Source: an uncultured Bacteroidales bacterium
GTDB taxonomy: Bacteria > Bacteroidota > Bacteroidia > Bacteroidales > Muribaculaceae
Direction of reading: 5' to 3'
Length of the DNA stretch: 64,000 bases
NCBI GenBank assembly: GCA_902781045.1
Contig: CACZHT010000011.1
Location: 1-64,000, forward strand
Part shown: positions 1 through 7,576 of the stretch, piece by piece
Position numbering within the stretch: the first letter of the stretch is position 1
Layout: every line of letters begins with the position of its first letter
Translations under genes and position numbers: made by a program
Notes under the pieces: generated by a model
What the model was told of the DNA's origin: nothing
The model's input: the letters and a program-made list of their open reading frames with translations, nothing else
The model's database searches: none

Positions 1-92
1 GTACTCATTTCAAAACCTCCGAGTAGCAAAATGGTCGATAAACTTAGTATTGATGGGGACTCTAGGCGATTGTTAATGATTTTTCGTGGACA

Positions 93-1682
93 CTAGTGAT
101 TTGTACCATAGAATGATAACCTTTGCCAACTGGTGCCGGATGTGGTTTTGTTAACCTGAACCATCAGGTTGCCACCACGATACAGGAATGGAGTGGTAAA
201 TTGCAACGACATCGTCTCGTCACCCACCGAAGGAACCCAAGTGGCAACATCAGTAAAGTCGCCGGTGACAAGAGCTGCGCTCTCAAATTTTGTCTGTTCG
301 GTCTCCATCAGCGACACGGTCGACTGACCTGCATTAAGAGTCATCGTTTTGTTGGGATAGAACGTGATTGACGTGATCTTGTGGCCTTTCAGCTGGGTCA
401 GCATCTCGGCAGGGTAGATTATCTGCGAGGTGTGAACATTAGAGTCGTAGTTGTACCCATTGATGGGGATATTGTCGTTGGTGTCGTTACCGGCGCAGAC
501 GGTGATGTCATACACCTCGTCGCCCACAACGCCGGTCAGTGCCACGGTATAAGTGCCGGCGGCACCGGCATTGATGGTCAGTGTGCCGCTGTACTCGCCC
601 TTGGCATCGGGAGCAAAGGTGACGGGAATCTCGACCGATGCGCCATCGGACACGGCAGCTGCCTCGTAGGTAGTGCCGAAGGGTGCGGTCGCGGTCACAG
701 TGGGAGTGATGCTCTGGCCGCTGTAGTTGGTCCAGGTGACGGTTTGGGCGGCAATGTCGGCAACCTTGTTGAATGGAATGTTGCCGAAGTCAATCGTCAT
801 GGGGGTCAACTCACCGCCGTAGGCTTTACCTGTGAGTGCCACGGTGAAGGTGCCACCCTCGCCCTCAAAGGCAGTGATGGTCATCGTGCCCTCATATTCG
901 CCATTGGCGCTGGGGTTGAACACGACAGGAATCTCAACCGATGCAGCAGAAGCCAGTTCGGCGGCCACGTAGGTTGTGCTGAAGGCATCGTTCGAGAAGG
1001 TCACCTGCGGGGTGAAAGCATTGACACCTATGTTTCGCAACGTGACGGTCTGGGTCTTGGGCAGTGCGTTCAACATTGAGGTGCCGAAGTCTATGCTTTC
1101 CTTGTTGACCTTGGCGTCAAAGTCGGCCGGAGTGCCATAGATAAAGGTGGTTTTGGGAAGAAACTTCTGTGCGGTGGGAGAACCGTAGTTTGTTTTGTAA
1201 TAGCTGCTGTTGTAATCAGTGGCAGTGCCATAGAATTCAGCATGTTTTGCGGTGCCACGACCGGTGATGTCAATCGACAACAGCAGATTCCCTCCTGCGT
1301 AGTGATAGGGTTCACCAAAGGTGATGGTCATTTGTGAACCGTTGCGAGTCACTTCTCCTTCAAACACCTGGGTCAAGCCCTCAGTGACCAGACCCGTCAT
1401 TGCGTCAATCTCTACTTCGCCCAACGAGACCACTTGTGTCCCGCCCGAGAAGGCGATGTCGGCACTGGCATAAAAGGTCATTTCTGTAATATCCTTGCCA
1501 GCCATAGCGGTCAGCACACTGGCAGGATAGAGCACCTGGCTTTTGGTGGGTGGGGTGTCAATGTACCAGCCGTAGATGGGGATATACTCATTGGTGGTAT
1601 CCCCTTCGCATACGGTCAGCGTCTCTGCGCTTGCGCCTAGCAGGCCGACAAGCGACAACATTGTGAGAAATAGTTTTTTCAT
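93..1682 (-). CDS. Secreted protein with HYDIN/choice-of-anchor-D-like repeats, C-terminus truncated
   Basis: 529 residues with a clear signal peptide (MKKLFLTMLSLVGLLGASA, then ETLTV). Residues about 20-180 form a beta-rich module starting 'TLTVCEGDTTNEYIPIYGW'. Two tandem ASPM/HYDIN-like Ig domains follow (about 195-285 and 290-385), each with 'DFG', 'VEIPV.F.P.A.GEY.G' and 'TVALTG'. From about 392 the first module is repeated ('ITVCAGNDTNDNIPINGYNY') but stops at 'LSFYGTNH', where the first copy goes on for about 35 residues after 'FYGT'. No reading frame in bases 1-92 continues the module, and there is no C-terminal sorting tail, so the end looks truncated. Probably a surface or secreted structural protein; no enzymatic domain is visible. 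Confidence 0.75.
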   Translation of the reverse strand: MKKLFLTMLSLVGLLGASAETLTVCEGDTTNEYIPIYGWYIDTPPTKSQVLYPASVLTAMAGKDITEMTFYASADIAFSGGTQVVSLGEVEIDAMTGLVTEGLTQVFEGEVTRNGSQMTITFGEPYHYAGGNLLLSIDITGRGTAKHAEFYGTATDYNSSYYKTNYGSPTAQKFLPKTTFIYGTPADFDAKVNKESIDFGTSMLNALPKTQTVTLRNIGVNAFTPQVTFSNDAFSTTYVAAELASAASVEIPVVFNPSANGEYEGTMTITAFEGEGGTFTVALTGKAYGGELTPMTIDFGNIPFNKVADIAAQTVTWTNYSGQSITPTVTATAPFGTTYEAAAVSDGASVEIPVTFAPDAKGEYSGTLTINAGAAGTYTVALTGVVGDEVYDITVCAGNDTNDNIPINGYNYDSNVHTSQIIYPAEMLTQLKGHKITSITFYPNKTMTLNAGQSTVSLMETEQTKFESAALVTGDFTDVATWVPSVGDETMSLQFTTPFLYRGGNLMVQVNKTTSGTSWQRLSFYGTNH

Positions 1683-1746
1683 CGGAATGTTGGTTTAAAT
1701 GTTAATAATTTGGTTAATTTGTTGTCTCTTAAAAACTTTGATTTTG

Positions 1747-1754
1747 CAAAACTA
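1747..1754 (-). promoter_or_regulatory. Bacteroidetes -7 promoter element
   Basis: TAGTTTTG on the minus strand, about 65 bases upstream of the secreted protein ending at 93. It matches the TAnnTTTG consensus. No convincing -33 TTTG sits at the expected spacing. Confidence 0.4.
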
Positions 1755-1861
1755 CCCATTTTTTTGTGACAAATCGTCTCATCAGACAAAGATTTTAGTA
1801 TTTTTAACAAATAAACAACTGAAAGTAACTATTCGGCGATATCGTGTTTCCCCTCCCCTAG

Positions 1862-2060
1862 CGAGGCTGCTGAAAAAGTAATAAACCGCGAATTACGCGA
1901 ATGAAACGCGAACCTTTAGCTCGCAACCGAACGGGCGCAATTTTTCTTGAATATAATTTGAAATATCACAAAATTTGCAGTTAATTTATTCAAATTTAGG
2001 TTTGAATATAACCATCGTGAAGCAAATCAATTATTTGTCTGTACTTTTTCAGCGGCCTCC
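1862..2060. repeat. MITE-like element, family A, copy 1
   Basis: A 199-bp element bounded by about 18-bp terminal inverted repeats (left GAGGCTGCTGAAAAAGTA at 1863-1880, right TACTTTTTCAGCGGCCTCC at 2042-2060; one mismatch). It contains an ACCGCGAA/TTACGCGAA segment, a CTTTAGCTCGCAACCGAA module also found at 28.4-28.6 kb, and a small TTCAAA/TTTGAA hairpin. The flanks are CCCCTCCCCTAG on the left and AGGGGAGGGG on the right, so it sits in the middle of a CCCCTCCCC/GGGGAGGGG palindrome. A second copy is at 61619-61789. It has no coding capacity, so any movement would need a transposase in trans. Confidence 0.75.
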
Positions 2061-2330
2061 AGGGGAGGGGTCAGGGGTGGGGTTTGGAGGCAATGCACGA
2101 TTCACAGTGACTGCCTGGCAGCTTCCCCTCCCCTTTCCCAAAGGGGAGGGGTTAGGGGTGGGGTTTGGAGGCAGCTAAAATTATAAAAATGTGGCAAAAC
2201 TTGCTCGTTGCAAACCCCACCCCCTGCCCCTCCCCTTTAGGAAAGGGGAGGGGAGCTGGAAGATGCACCGCCAGGCTGAGGGAAACCCCACCCCCGGCCC
2301 CTCCCCTTTCCCAAAGGGGAGGGGAGCCGT
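2061..2330. repeat. CCCCTCCCC/GGGGAGGGG palindromic repeat array (part 1)
   Basis: Successive REP-like palindromes whose core is CCCCTCCCCTTT, a short loop, then AAAGGGGAGGGG. They are linked by 'GGGGTGGGGTTTGGAGGC' on one side or its complement on the other. Copies occur in both orientations at about 2061, 2126, 2213 and 2283. The apparent ORFs here (Pro/Gly/Arg-rich) are by-products of the repeat. The same unit recurs at 2.5-2.9, 13.9-14.5, 15.3-15.6, 20.0, 55.0 and 61.6-61.8 kb. Confidence 0.85.
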
Positions 2331-2527
2331 CCATCCTCGTTCAGTATGACCCTTCAGCGATTGCGAGTATGCAGTTGTGCATCGAAGATGCAGAGCGGGT
2401 CGAAGACCCGATTTTGTTCGAAGGACCATGCAAGTGCATCGGAGATGCACGCAGCTTGGTCACAGCAAGCAAGGCAGCAAGTGCCTCGAAGAGGAACTTT
2501 AGCACCGATTAGGGCGAACGAGGGTGG
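2331..2527. repeat. 197-bp TIR element with four mini-hairpins, copy 1
   Basis: Bounded by 12-bp imperfect terminal inverted repeats (CCATCCTCGTTC at 2331-2342; GAACGAGGGTGG at 2516-2527). It carries four short hairpins with the same core: GCATC-GAA-GATGC (about 2379-2391), CGGGTC-GAA-GACCCG (2396-2410), GTGCATC-GGA-GATGCAC (2434-2450) and CCTC-GAA-GAGG (2484-2494). An ungapped copy of exactly the same length lies at 14041-14237. Both copies sit between CCCCTCCCC repeats. The minus strand of copy 2 has a 55-codon open frame, but it is not kept open in copy 1, so a structured DNA/RNA role or a MITE is more likely than coding. Confidence 0.7.
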
Positions 2528-2860
2528 AGGATGCACCGCCTGGCTGAGGGAAACCCCACCCCTGGCCCCCTCCCCTTTGGGAAAGGGGAGGGGAGGTGGA
2601 GGATGCACCGCCTGGCTGTCATTGTGCATTGTGCTTTGCCTCCAAACCCCACCCCTGACCCCTCCCCTTTGGGAAAGGGGAGGGGAGGTTGAGGATGCAC
2701 TGCCTGGCCGTCATTGTGCATTGTGCATTGTTTCCAAACCCCACCCCCGGCCCCTCCCCTTTCACAAAGGGGAGGGGAGGTGCCCTGGCCGTCATTGTTC
2801 ATTGCTTGCAAACCCCACCTCCGGGTCCCTCCCCTGCTAGGGGAGGCTTGCTGGAACCCA
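2528..2860. repeat. CCCCTCCCC/GGGGAGGGG palindromic repeat array (part 2)
   Basis: Four further palindromes (about 2550, 2640, 2737 and 2808) joined by 'GGATGCACCGCCTGGC' and 'CATTGTGCATTGTG'-type linkers. They fill the space up to the promoter of the next gene. Nothing here looks like a gene. Confidence 0.8.
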
Positions 2861-2945
2861 TCGCTGAAGGGATGCGGTTTTGCCACTGGGTGCAACTTTT
2901 TCTTAAAAAAACACGTCTAAACGGTGTTAAGTCAAAAAATGGCAT

Positions 2946-2953
2946 TATCTTTG
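2946..2953 (+). promoter_or_regulatory. Bacteroidetes -7 promoter element
   Basis: TATCTTTG matches TAnnTTTG and lies 17 bases before the lipoprotein start at 2971. It is the probable promoter of the vWA/tubulin/actin-like cluster. The -33 box is weak. Confidence 0.5.
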
Positions 2954-2970
2954 TAGGTTAAAAACCGAAA

Positions 2971-4419
2971 ATGACCATAATGAAGCATTTCATATCGCTC
3001 ATGTTGCTGCTGGGGGTGTTTACCCTGGCGGTGACCTCATGTGGCCGCTCGCCACTGGACAAGGCCGTCAAGAGTGCCCTGGTCAAGCAGGACACCACGC
3101 AGGCACAGTTCGACTCTATCTGCTCCATCATCAAGCAGAACCCTGACCGCTATAAGCAATATCTGGACGACCAGGGGCAAGTTGATGTGGCTCAGTTGCA
3201 GGCGCTCATCGACCAGGTGGGGGCCGACCTGCGACCGCCCATCCGCTGGGACATTGCCCGATATGGGCAACAGGAGTTGTCGCTCACCATCTACTTTGAG
3301 CGCAGCGGCTCGATGGTTCCCTACGACAACGCCGGCGACCGAGGTCAGCTCAAGAAGGCGGTCAACGACATCATCAACCACTTTCCGGGGCGGAAAGTCA
3401 ACATCAACATTGTCAACGACGGCATCTATCCCTATCAGGGCAGTGTCGACCAGTTTATCAAGGACCGCAACATCTATGCCAGCACGGCCGGAGTGGGCAA
3501 CTCGGCGTTCACCGACTTCCAGCAGATTTTCGGTGCCATCCTCAAGGCGCAGGATGCCACCAACGTCAGTGTGGTGGTCACCGACCTGATTTACTCGCCT
3601 GCTGATGCCGGTGATGTGAGCATCGACAAGATCCTGAACGAGGAGAACAGCCTGGCCACAAGCATCTTCCGCCAGTACAAGGGCAAGTCGGTGCTCGTGC
3701 ACCAGCTCATGGGCGACTACAACGGCAAGTACTATCCCTACACCAACCGTCCGGTCGAGTTCCGCGGCATGCGCCCCTTCTATCTGCTGGTGATTGCCGA
3801 CACGCCCGTGATGGACCGCATGGCCGCACAGGGTGAATACACCGAGCTGCTGCACCCGGCAGCCGTGCGCAACAGCTACCGCTTCAACCAGTCGGAGACA
3901 GCAGTAGACTATTGTGTGGTGCCCGACTGGAAGGACAATGCCGGGCGCTTCCGTGTCGACCACAAGGACCCCTCGCGTCTGCTCAAGTGCCAGGGTGACA
4001 AGAACACCGGTGTGCTGTGCATGACCATCGCTGCCCGCCTCGACGGGTTGCAGAAGGATGAGGCGTTTCTGGCCAATGCGCAGAACTACAAGCTGCAGTC
4101 GGTCAGCGGATTTGAGCTGAAAGTGACTCCCATCACTGCCGACATGATCACGGGCAACAACAAGGCGTATCTGGATGGGAAGACCCATCTGCTCACGCTC
4201 ACCGGCAAGATGAACGGTCCGCGCGACCAGGTTGTCATCAGTCTGCCCAACGAGATGCCCGCATGGATTGCGCAGAGCACCACTCGCGACGATACCAACC
4301 CCGCAGCCGCCGGCTTCTCGACCACTACGCTGGGGCTGCGTGAGTTTCTGGACGGCATCGCCAGTGCGTTCGGTGCCGGGGGCAACTACACCACCATCAC
4401 CCTCCACCTCGAGAACTAA
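2971..4419 (+). CDS. vWA-like lipoprotein, first gene of the tubulin/actin-like cluster
   Basis: 482 residues. The N-terminus is a lipoprotein signal (hydrophobic stretch, then 'AVTSCGR' with the lipobox Cys near residue 24), so it is predicted to be membrane-anchored outside the cytoplasm. From about residue 105 a Rossmann-like segment resembles a von Willebrand A domain: 'LTIYFERSGSM' sits at the DxSxS metal site but with Glu for the first Asp, followed by a possible Thr in 'SAFTDF' and Asp in 'VVVTDLIYSP'. The last 130 residues are beta-rich. It is followed after 30 bases by a small membrane protein. The vWA call is by motif only. It may sense or display something in the periplasm for the cytoplasmic tubulin-like and actin-like partners; this is inference. 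A second in-frame ATG is at 2980. Confidence 0.6.
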   Translation: MTIMKHFISLMLLLGVFTLAVTSCGRSPLDKAVKSALVKQDTTQAQFDSICSIIKQNPDRYKQYLDDQGQVDVAQLQALIDQVGADLRPPIRWDIARYGQQELSLTIYFERSGSMVPYDNAGDRGQLKKAVNDIINHFPGRKVNINIVNDGIYPYQGSVDQFIKDRNIYASTAGVGNSAFTDFQQIFGAILKAQDATNVSVVVTDLIYSPADAGDVSIDKILNEENSLATSIFRQYKGKSVLVHQLMGDYNGKYYPYTNRPVEFRGMRPFYLLVIADTPVMDRMAAQGEYTELLHPAAVRNSYRFNQSETAVDYCVVPDWKDNAGRFRVDHKDPSRLLKCQGDKNTGVLCMTIAARLDGLQKDEAFLANAQNYKLQSVSGFELKVTPITADMITGNNKAYLDGKTHLLTLTGKMNGPRDQVVISLPNEMPAWIAQSTTRDDTNPAAAGFSTTTLGLREFLDGIASAFGAGGNYTTITLHLEN

Positions 4420-4449
4420 CCCTCCCTTACTCATAACTCGCAACTGAAA

Positions 4450-4902
4450 ATGATGAAACAACAACATTACATCTATCTGGCACTGGGCATCGCGGCAACC
4501 ATCTTGTTCTATGTGCTGCGTGTTCAGGCCTACGAGGTGCTCTACTCAGTGCCCGGCTTCAGCGACCAGTTCTACAACGCTGGGCTGTACGACATGATTC
4601 CGCTCATCACCATCGTTGTGCCATGGGCGGCTGCGGCCGTCTACTATTTCGCCATCAACTCTGTGCGCTTCGACCGGTGGTATCACTGGCTGCTGGTGGG
4701 CGGCATCTCGACGGTGATAACCCCCATCATTGGCTACTCGCTTAACCAGAGCATGTTCAGCGACATGGGTCTGAGCTATGGCGCCGAGTCGGCCGCGTTC
4801 GAGCTGGTCAACATGCTCTGGGCTGCGGTGATGTATGTCATTGCCTCGTTCGCGATGCGGTGGTGGAGCACCAACTGCCGCCACACCCCCATCCCCCAAT
4901 AA
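4450..4902 (+). CDS. Small polytopic membrane protein
   Basis: 150 residues with about four hydrophobic helices (around 8-25, 50-70, 80-100 and 120-140) and no recognisable catalytic motif. It lies 30 bases after the vWA-like lipoprotein and is probably co-transcribed with it. Its stop codon (4900-4902) overlaps the first base pairs of the 28-bp tandem repeat array, so the array begins exactly where the coding sequence ends. Function unknown; a membrane partner of the lipoprotein is plausible. Confidence 0.6.
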   Translation: MMKQQHYIYLALGIAATILFYVLRVQAYEVLYSVPGFSDQFYNAGLYDMIPLITIVVPWAAAAVYYFAINSVRFDRWYHWLLVGGISTVITPIIGYSLNQSMFSDMGLSYGAESAAFELVNMLWAAVMYVIASFAMRWWSTNCRHTPIPQ

Positions 4903-5320
4903 CCGCAAAGCTCTCGCCATGGAACCGCGAAGCTCTCGCGAAAGACTTGGGGACCGCGAAGCTCTCGCGAAAGACTTGGAACCGCGAAGCTCTCGCGAAG
5001 AACTTGGGACCGCGAAGCTCTCGCGAAAGACTTGGAACCGCGAAGCTCTCGCGAAGAACTTGGGACCGCGAAGCTCTCGCGAAGGACTTGGGACCGCGAA
5101 GCTCTCGCGAAAGACTTGGGACCGCGAAGCTCTCGCGAAAGACTTGGGACCGCGAAGCTCTCGCGAAGGACTTGGGACCGCGAAGCTCTCGCCATGGAAC
5201 CGCGAAGCTCTCGCGAAGGACTTGGGACCGCGAAGCTCTCGCGAAGGACTTGGGACCGCGAAGCTCTCGCGAAAGACTTGGGACCGCGAAGCTCTCGCGA
5301 AGGACTTGGGACCGCGAAGG
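4901..5320. repeat. 28-bp tandem repeat array, 15 units
   Basis: Fifteen units, mostly of 28-bp period, each holding ACCGCGAAGCTCTCGCGAA followed by a short variable AGACTTGG-type spacer; two units have a shorter CCATGG variant. The arms CGCGA/TCGCG can pair within each unit. Because 28 is not a multiple of three and the unit lacks stops, long false ORFs (Arg/Ser/Leu/Ala-rich) appear in every frame. The reverse complement of the core, TTCGCGAGAGCTTCGCGGT, differs by one base from the repeats at 5846, so arrays of the same motif flank the GxxExxY gene in opposite orientation. Confidence 0.9.
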
Positions 5321-5338
5321 ACACAAGACAAGAGATAG

Positions 5339-5400
5339 ACGTTTCGCGAGTATTCGCGGTTAAGAATAACAAAAAAAGATTTGCGAGGATTCGCGATTAA
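5339..5400. repeat. TTCGCG-N-TTCGCGGT repeats upstream of the GxxExxY gene
   Basis: Two roughly 30-bp units (TTCGCGAGTATTCGCGGTT plus 'AAGAATAACAAA'; the second degenerate, with TTTGCGAGGATTCGCG) lie immediately before the ATG at 5408. They match the four units after the gene. Confidence 0.8.
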
Positions 5401-5407
5401 ATACAAT

Positions 5408-5836
5408 ATGGCTCAAGTGTTTAGAAATGATTTGCTCTATGCCAAGGAACGTTATGCGATTCTTGGTGCGGCAATGGCGGTTTTTGATGAATTGGGCAAC
5501 GGTTATGTAGAGCCGATATATCAAGATGCGCTTGAACTGGAGTTTCGGGCTCGTGGGATACCTTATGAGCGTGAAAAAGAGCTACATGTCCAATATAAGG
5601 GGCAACAGGTCAAACATTACTATAAAGCCGACTTTGTTTGTTATGGTAAAATCATAATAGAATTGAAAGCTGTGAGTTCGTTAAACAACGAGCATTTGGC
5701 ACAGACCATCAACTATTTGAAGACGACTGGTATGGAATTGGCATTATTGGCCAATTTTGGATCTAATATTCTTGAACGTAAGTGGCTGATATGTTCAAGG
5801 GTTCATAACACAATCACTATTCAAGAGCAGCGTTAA
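5408..5836 (+). CDS. GxxExxY family protein (PDDEXK_3-like)
   Basis: 142 residues from the ATG at 5408; an upstream in-frame start would run into the repeat. It has the family signature 'GYVEPIY' (GxxExxY), then 'YEREKEL', 'YKADFVCYGKIIIELKAV' (the D...E-x-K core of a PD-(D/E)XK fold) and 'LAQTINYLKTTGMELALLANFG'. Members are small putative nucleases of unknown role, common in Bacteroidetes. Its lower GC than the neighbouring genes and its flanking repeat arrays suggest that gene plus repeats arrived as a unit between the membrane protein and the tubulin-like gene. Confidence 0.85.
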   Translation: MAQVFRNDLLYAKERYAILGAAMAVFDELGNGYVEPIYQDALELEFRARGIPYEREKELHVQYKGQQVKHYYKADFVCYGKIIIELKAVSSLNNEHLAQTINYLKTTGMELALLANFGSNILERKWLICSRVHNTITIQEQR

Positions 5837-5845
5837 CTGCCAAAC

Positions 5846-5978
5846 AATTTTCGCGAGAGTTTCGCGGTTAAGAATAACAAACAATTTTCGCGAGTATTCG
5901 CGGTTAGGAATAACAAAAAAGATTCGCGAGATTTTCGCGGTTAAAAAAGAAAGAACTTCGCGAGTATTCGCGGTTAAA
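5846..5978. repeat. TTCGCG-N-TTCGCGGT repeats downstream of the GxxExxY gene
   Basis: Four units of 30-37 bp with core TTCGCGAG-N-TTCGCGGTTAA and A-rich 'GAATAACAAA' spacers. The last unit ends 12 bases before the start codon of the tubulin-like gene, so the promoter or leader of that gene lies inside repeat sequence. Confidence 0.85.
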
Positions 5979-5989
5979 ATGATAGGAAA

Positions 5990-7504
5990 ATGCGTTTATT
6001 TCTGTTTGCAATAGGTGGCACCGGGTCGCGAGTGCTCAAGTCGCTGATTATGCTCTCGGCAGCCGGCGTTCGGCCCGTCGACGACAATGGCCGTCCTGTG
6101 CCCAATGTAGAGATTGTGCCCATCATCATCGATCCTCACAAGAGCAACGAGGACCTCAAGCGCACAGAGGCACTGCTCACGGCTTATCGCAGCCTGCGCG
6201 AGCGTCTCTATGGCAATGCCGTCAATGCCGATGGCTTCTTTGCCACGCGCTTTGTCACCCTGCGCGAGATCATGAGCGAGGGCACCATTCAACTCAACGA
6301 CACGTTCATCTTCAACCTTGGGGCAGTCGAGCGCGAGAAGTTCCGCGACTTCATCGGCTACGACACCATGAACGAGGCCAATCAGGCGCTCACCTCGCTG
6401 CTGTTTGCCGACTACCAGCTGGAGAACCGCATGAACATAGGCTTTGTCGGCTCGCCCAACATCGGCTCGGTGGCGCTGAACGAAATCAAAGACAGCGACG
6501 AGTTCAAGGCGTTTGCCAACGTCTTCAGCCAGGGCGACCGCATCTTCTTTGTCAGTTCAATCTTTGGCGGAACTGGAGCGGCAGGATTTCCCATCATGGT
6601 GAAGAACATCCGCCGCGCCGACAGCCTGGACATCAACAACCGCGACGTGCTGCGGCGTGCGCCCATTGGCGGGCTGACCGTGCTGCCCTATTTCAACATC
6701 GAGCATAGCGAGGACAGCCGCATCAACAAGGCCGACTTTGTGGTCAAGACACAGAGTGCGCTGTTCTACTACAAGGACACGATGACCGGGGCCAACGATG
6801 CCAATGTCAACACCATCTTCTATGTCGGCGACCAGGAGGTGAGCAAGCCCTACACCTACGACCCTGGTGAGCACGGCCAGCGCAACCGTGCGCATCTGGT
6901 TGAGTTGGTCGGAGCACTGGCGCCGCTCAAGTTTGCCGGTCTGCCGCTTCAGCGGTTGAGCGACCCCAACGGCTACCCTCTGCCCACGACAGCCTACGAG
7001 TTTGCCCTCGACAAGGACGAGCGTGATGTCAATTTCCTCACTCTGCGTGCGGCCACGCGGCGGCTGGTCTATGACCCGCTGGTCAGGTTCCACCTGCTGT
7101 TCCTGTATCTGCGCACAGGGTTCCGCGAGCAGGTGGGGCAGGGCTACACCGAGGACGCTCCCAAGATCAAGAGCGACTTCCTCAACTCGCAGTTCTATCG
7201 CACGCTCACCGACGACTTCATGCGTGCATACGTCGACTGGCTGGTTGAGATGCACGACAACAACCGCTCGGTGAGCCTGTTCTGCCTGGGCGAGACCGAC
7301 ATGAACCGTGCCATCACTGCTGTGGCCACCCGCAAGGGTCTGTTTGGCCGCAAGAGCGTCGACAACAACGTGTTTAAGGCCGAGATGAACCGCCTGAGCC
7401 GCGATGCCCACTACAGCGAGCACACCGTCGAGTTCAAGCTGCTCGACCTGTTCAACCGCGCCGCCACCACCATCATCGGCGACCGCTACGAGAGCATCAA
7501 TTAA
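5990..7504 (+). CDS. Tubulin-like GTPase domain protein
   Basis: 504 residues, no signal peptide, cytoplasmic. The N-terminus 'LFLFAIGGTGSRVLKSL' (residues 3-19) is a glycine-rich nucleotide-binding strand-loop-helix. Around residue 190 'VSSIFGGTGAAGFPIM' resembles the tubulin/FtsZ signature GGTGSG. This pattern fits the bacterial 'tubulin-like' family (Tubulin_2 type) rather than FtsZ, which is also shorter. The C-terminal 250 residues are specific to this family. The ATG at 5990 is preceded by a purine-rich GATAGGAAA. The next gene, 72 bases on, is an actin/Hsp70-like ATPase, so two nucleotide-dependent polymer-type folds are encoded side by side. Polymerisation is inferred, not shown. Confidence 0.72.
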   Translation: MRLFLFAIGGTGSRVLKSLIMLSAAGVRPVDDNGRPVPNVEIVPIIIDPHKSNEDLKRTEALLTAYRSLRERLYGNAVNADGFFATRFVTLREIMSEGTIQLNDTFIFNLGAVEREKFRDFIGYDTMNEANQALTSLLFADYQLENRMNIGFVGSPNIGSVALNEIKDSDEFKAFANVFSQGDRIFFVSSIFGGTGAAGFPIMVKNIRRADSLDINNRDVLRRAPIGGLTVLPYFNIEHSEDSRINKADFVVKTQSALFYYKDTMTGANDANVNTIFYVGDQEVSKPYTYDPGEHGQRNRAHLVELVGALAPLKFAGLPLQRLSDPNGYPLPTTAYEFALDKDERDVNFLTLRAATRRLVYDPLVRFHLLFLYLRTGFREQVGQGYTEDAPKIKSDFLNSQFYRTLTDDFMRAYVDWLVEMHDNNRSVSLFCLGETDMNRAITAVATRKGLFGRKSVDNNVFKAEMNRLSRDAHYSEHTVEFKLLDLFNRAATTIIGDRYESIN

Positions 7505-7576
7505 TCTACAACACATAATTGCAGCAACACCGCAATTCACAATTTTCAATTTCACAACTTGCAATTGATATAGACA

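Noticed and set aside
2150-2960. Several Pro/Gly/Arg-rich ORFs in both strands
   Set aside because: They are translations of the CCCCTCCCC palindromes and their linkers; same pseudo-peptides appear wherever the repeat occurs.
3037-4467. A 476-codon open frame on the minus strand opposite the vWA-like lipoprotein
   Set aside because: It is antisense to a gene with a good signal peptide and promoter; the composition (Val/His/Gly-rich) is that of a GC-rich shadow frame.
4901-5330. Possible CRISPR array
   Set aside because: The 28-bp units are head-to-tail with no unique spacers and there are no cas genes.
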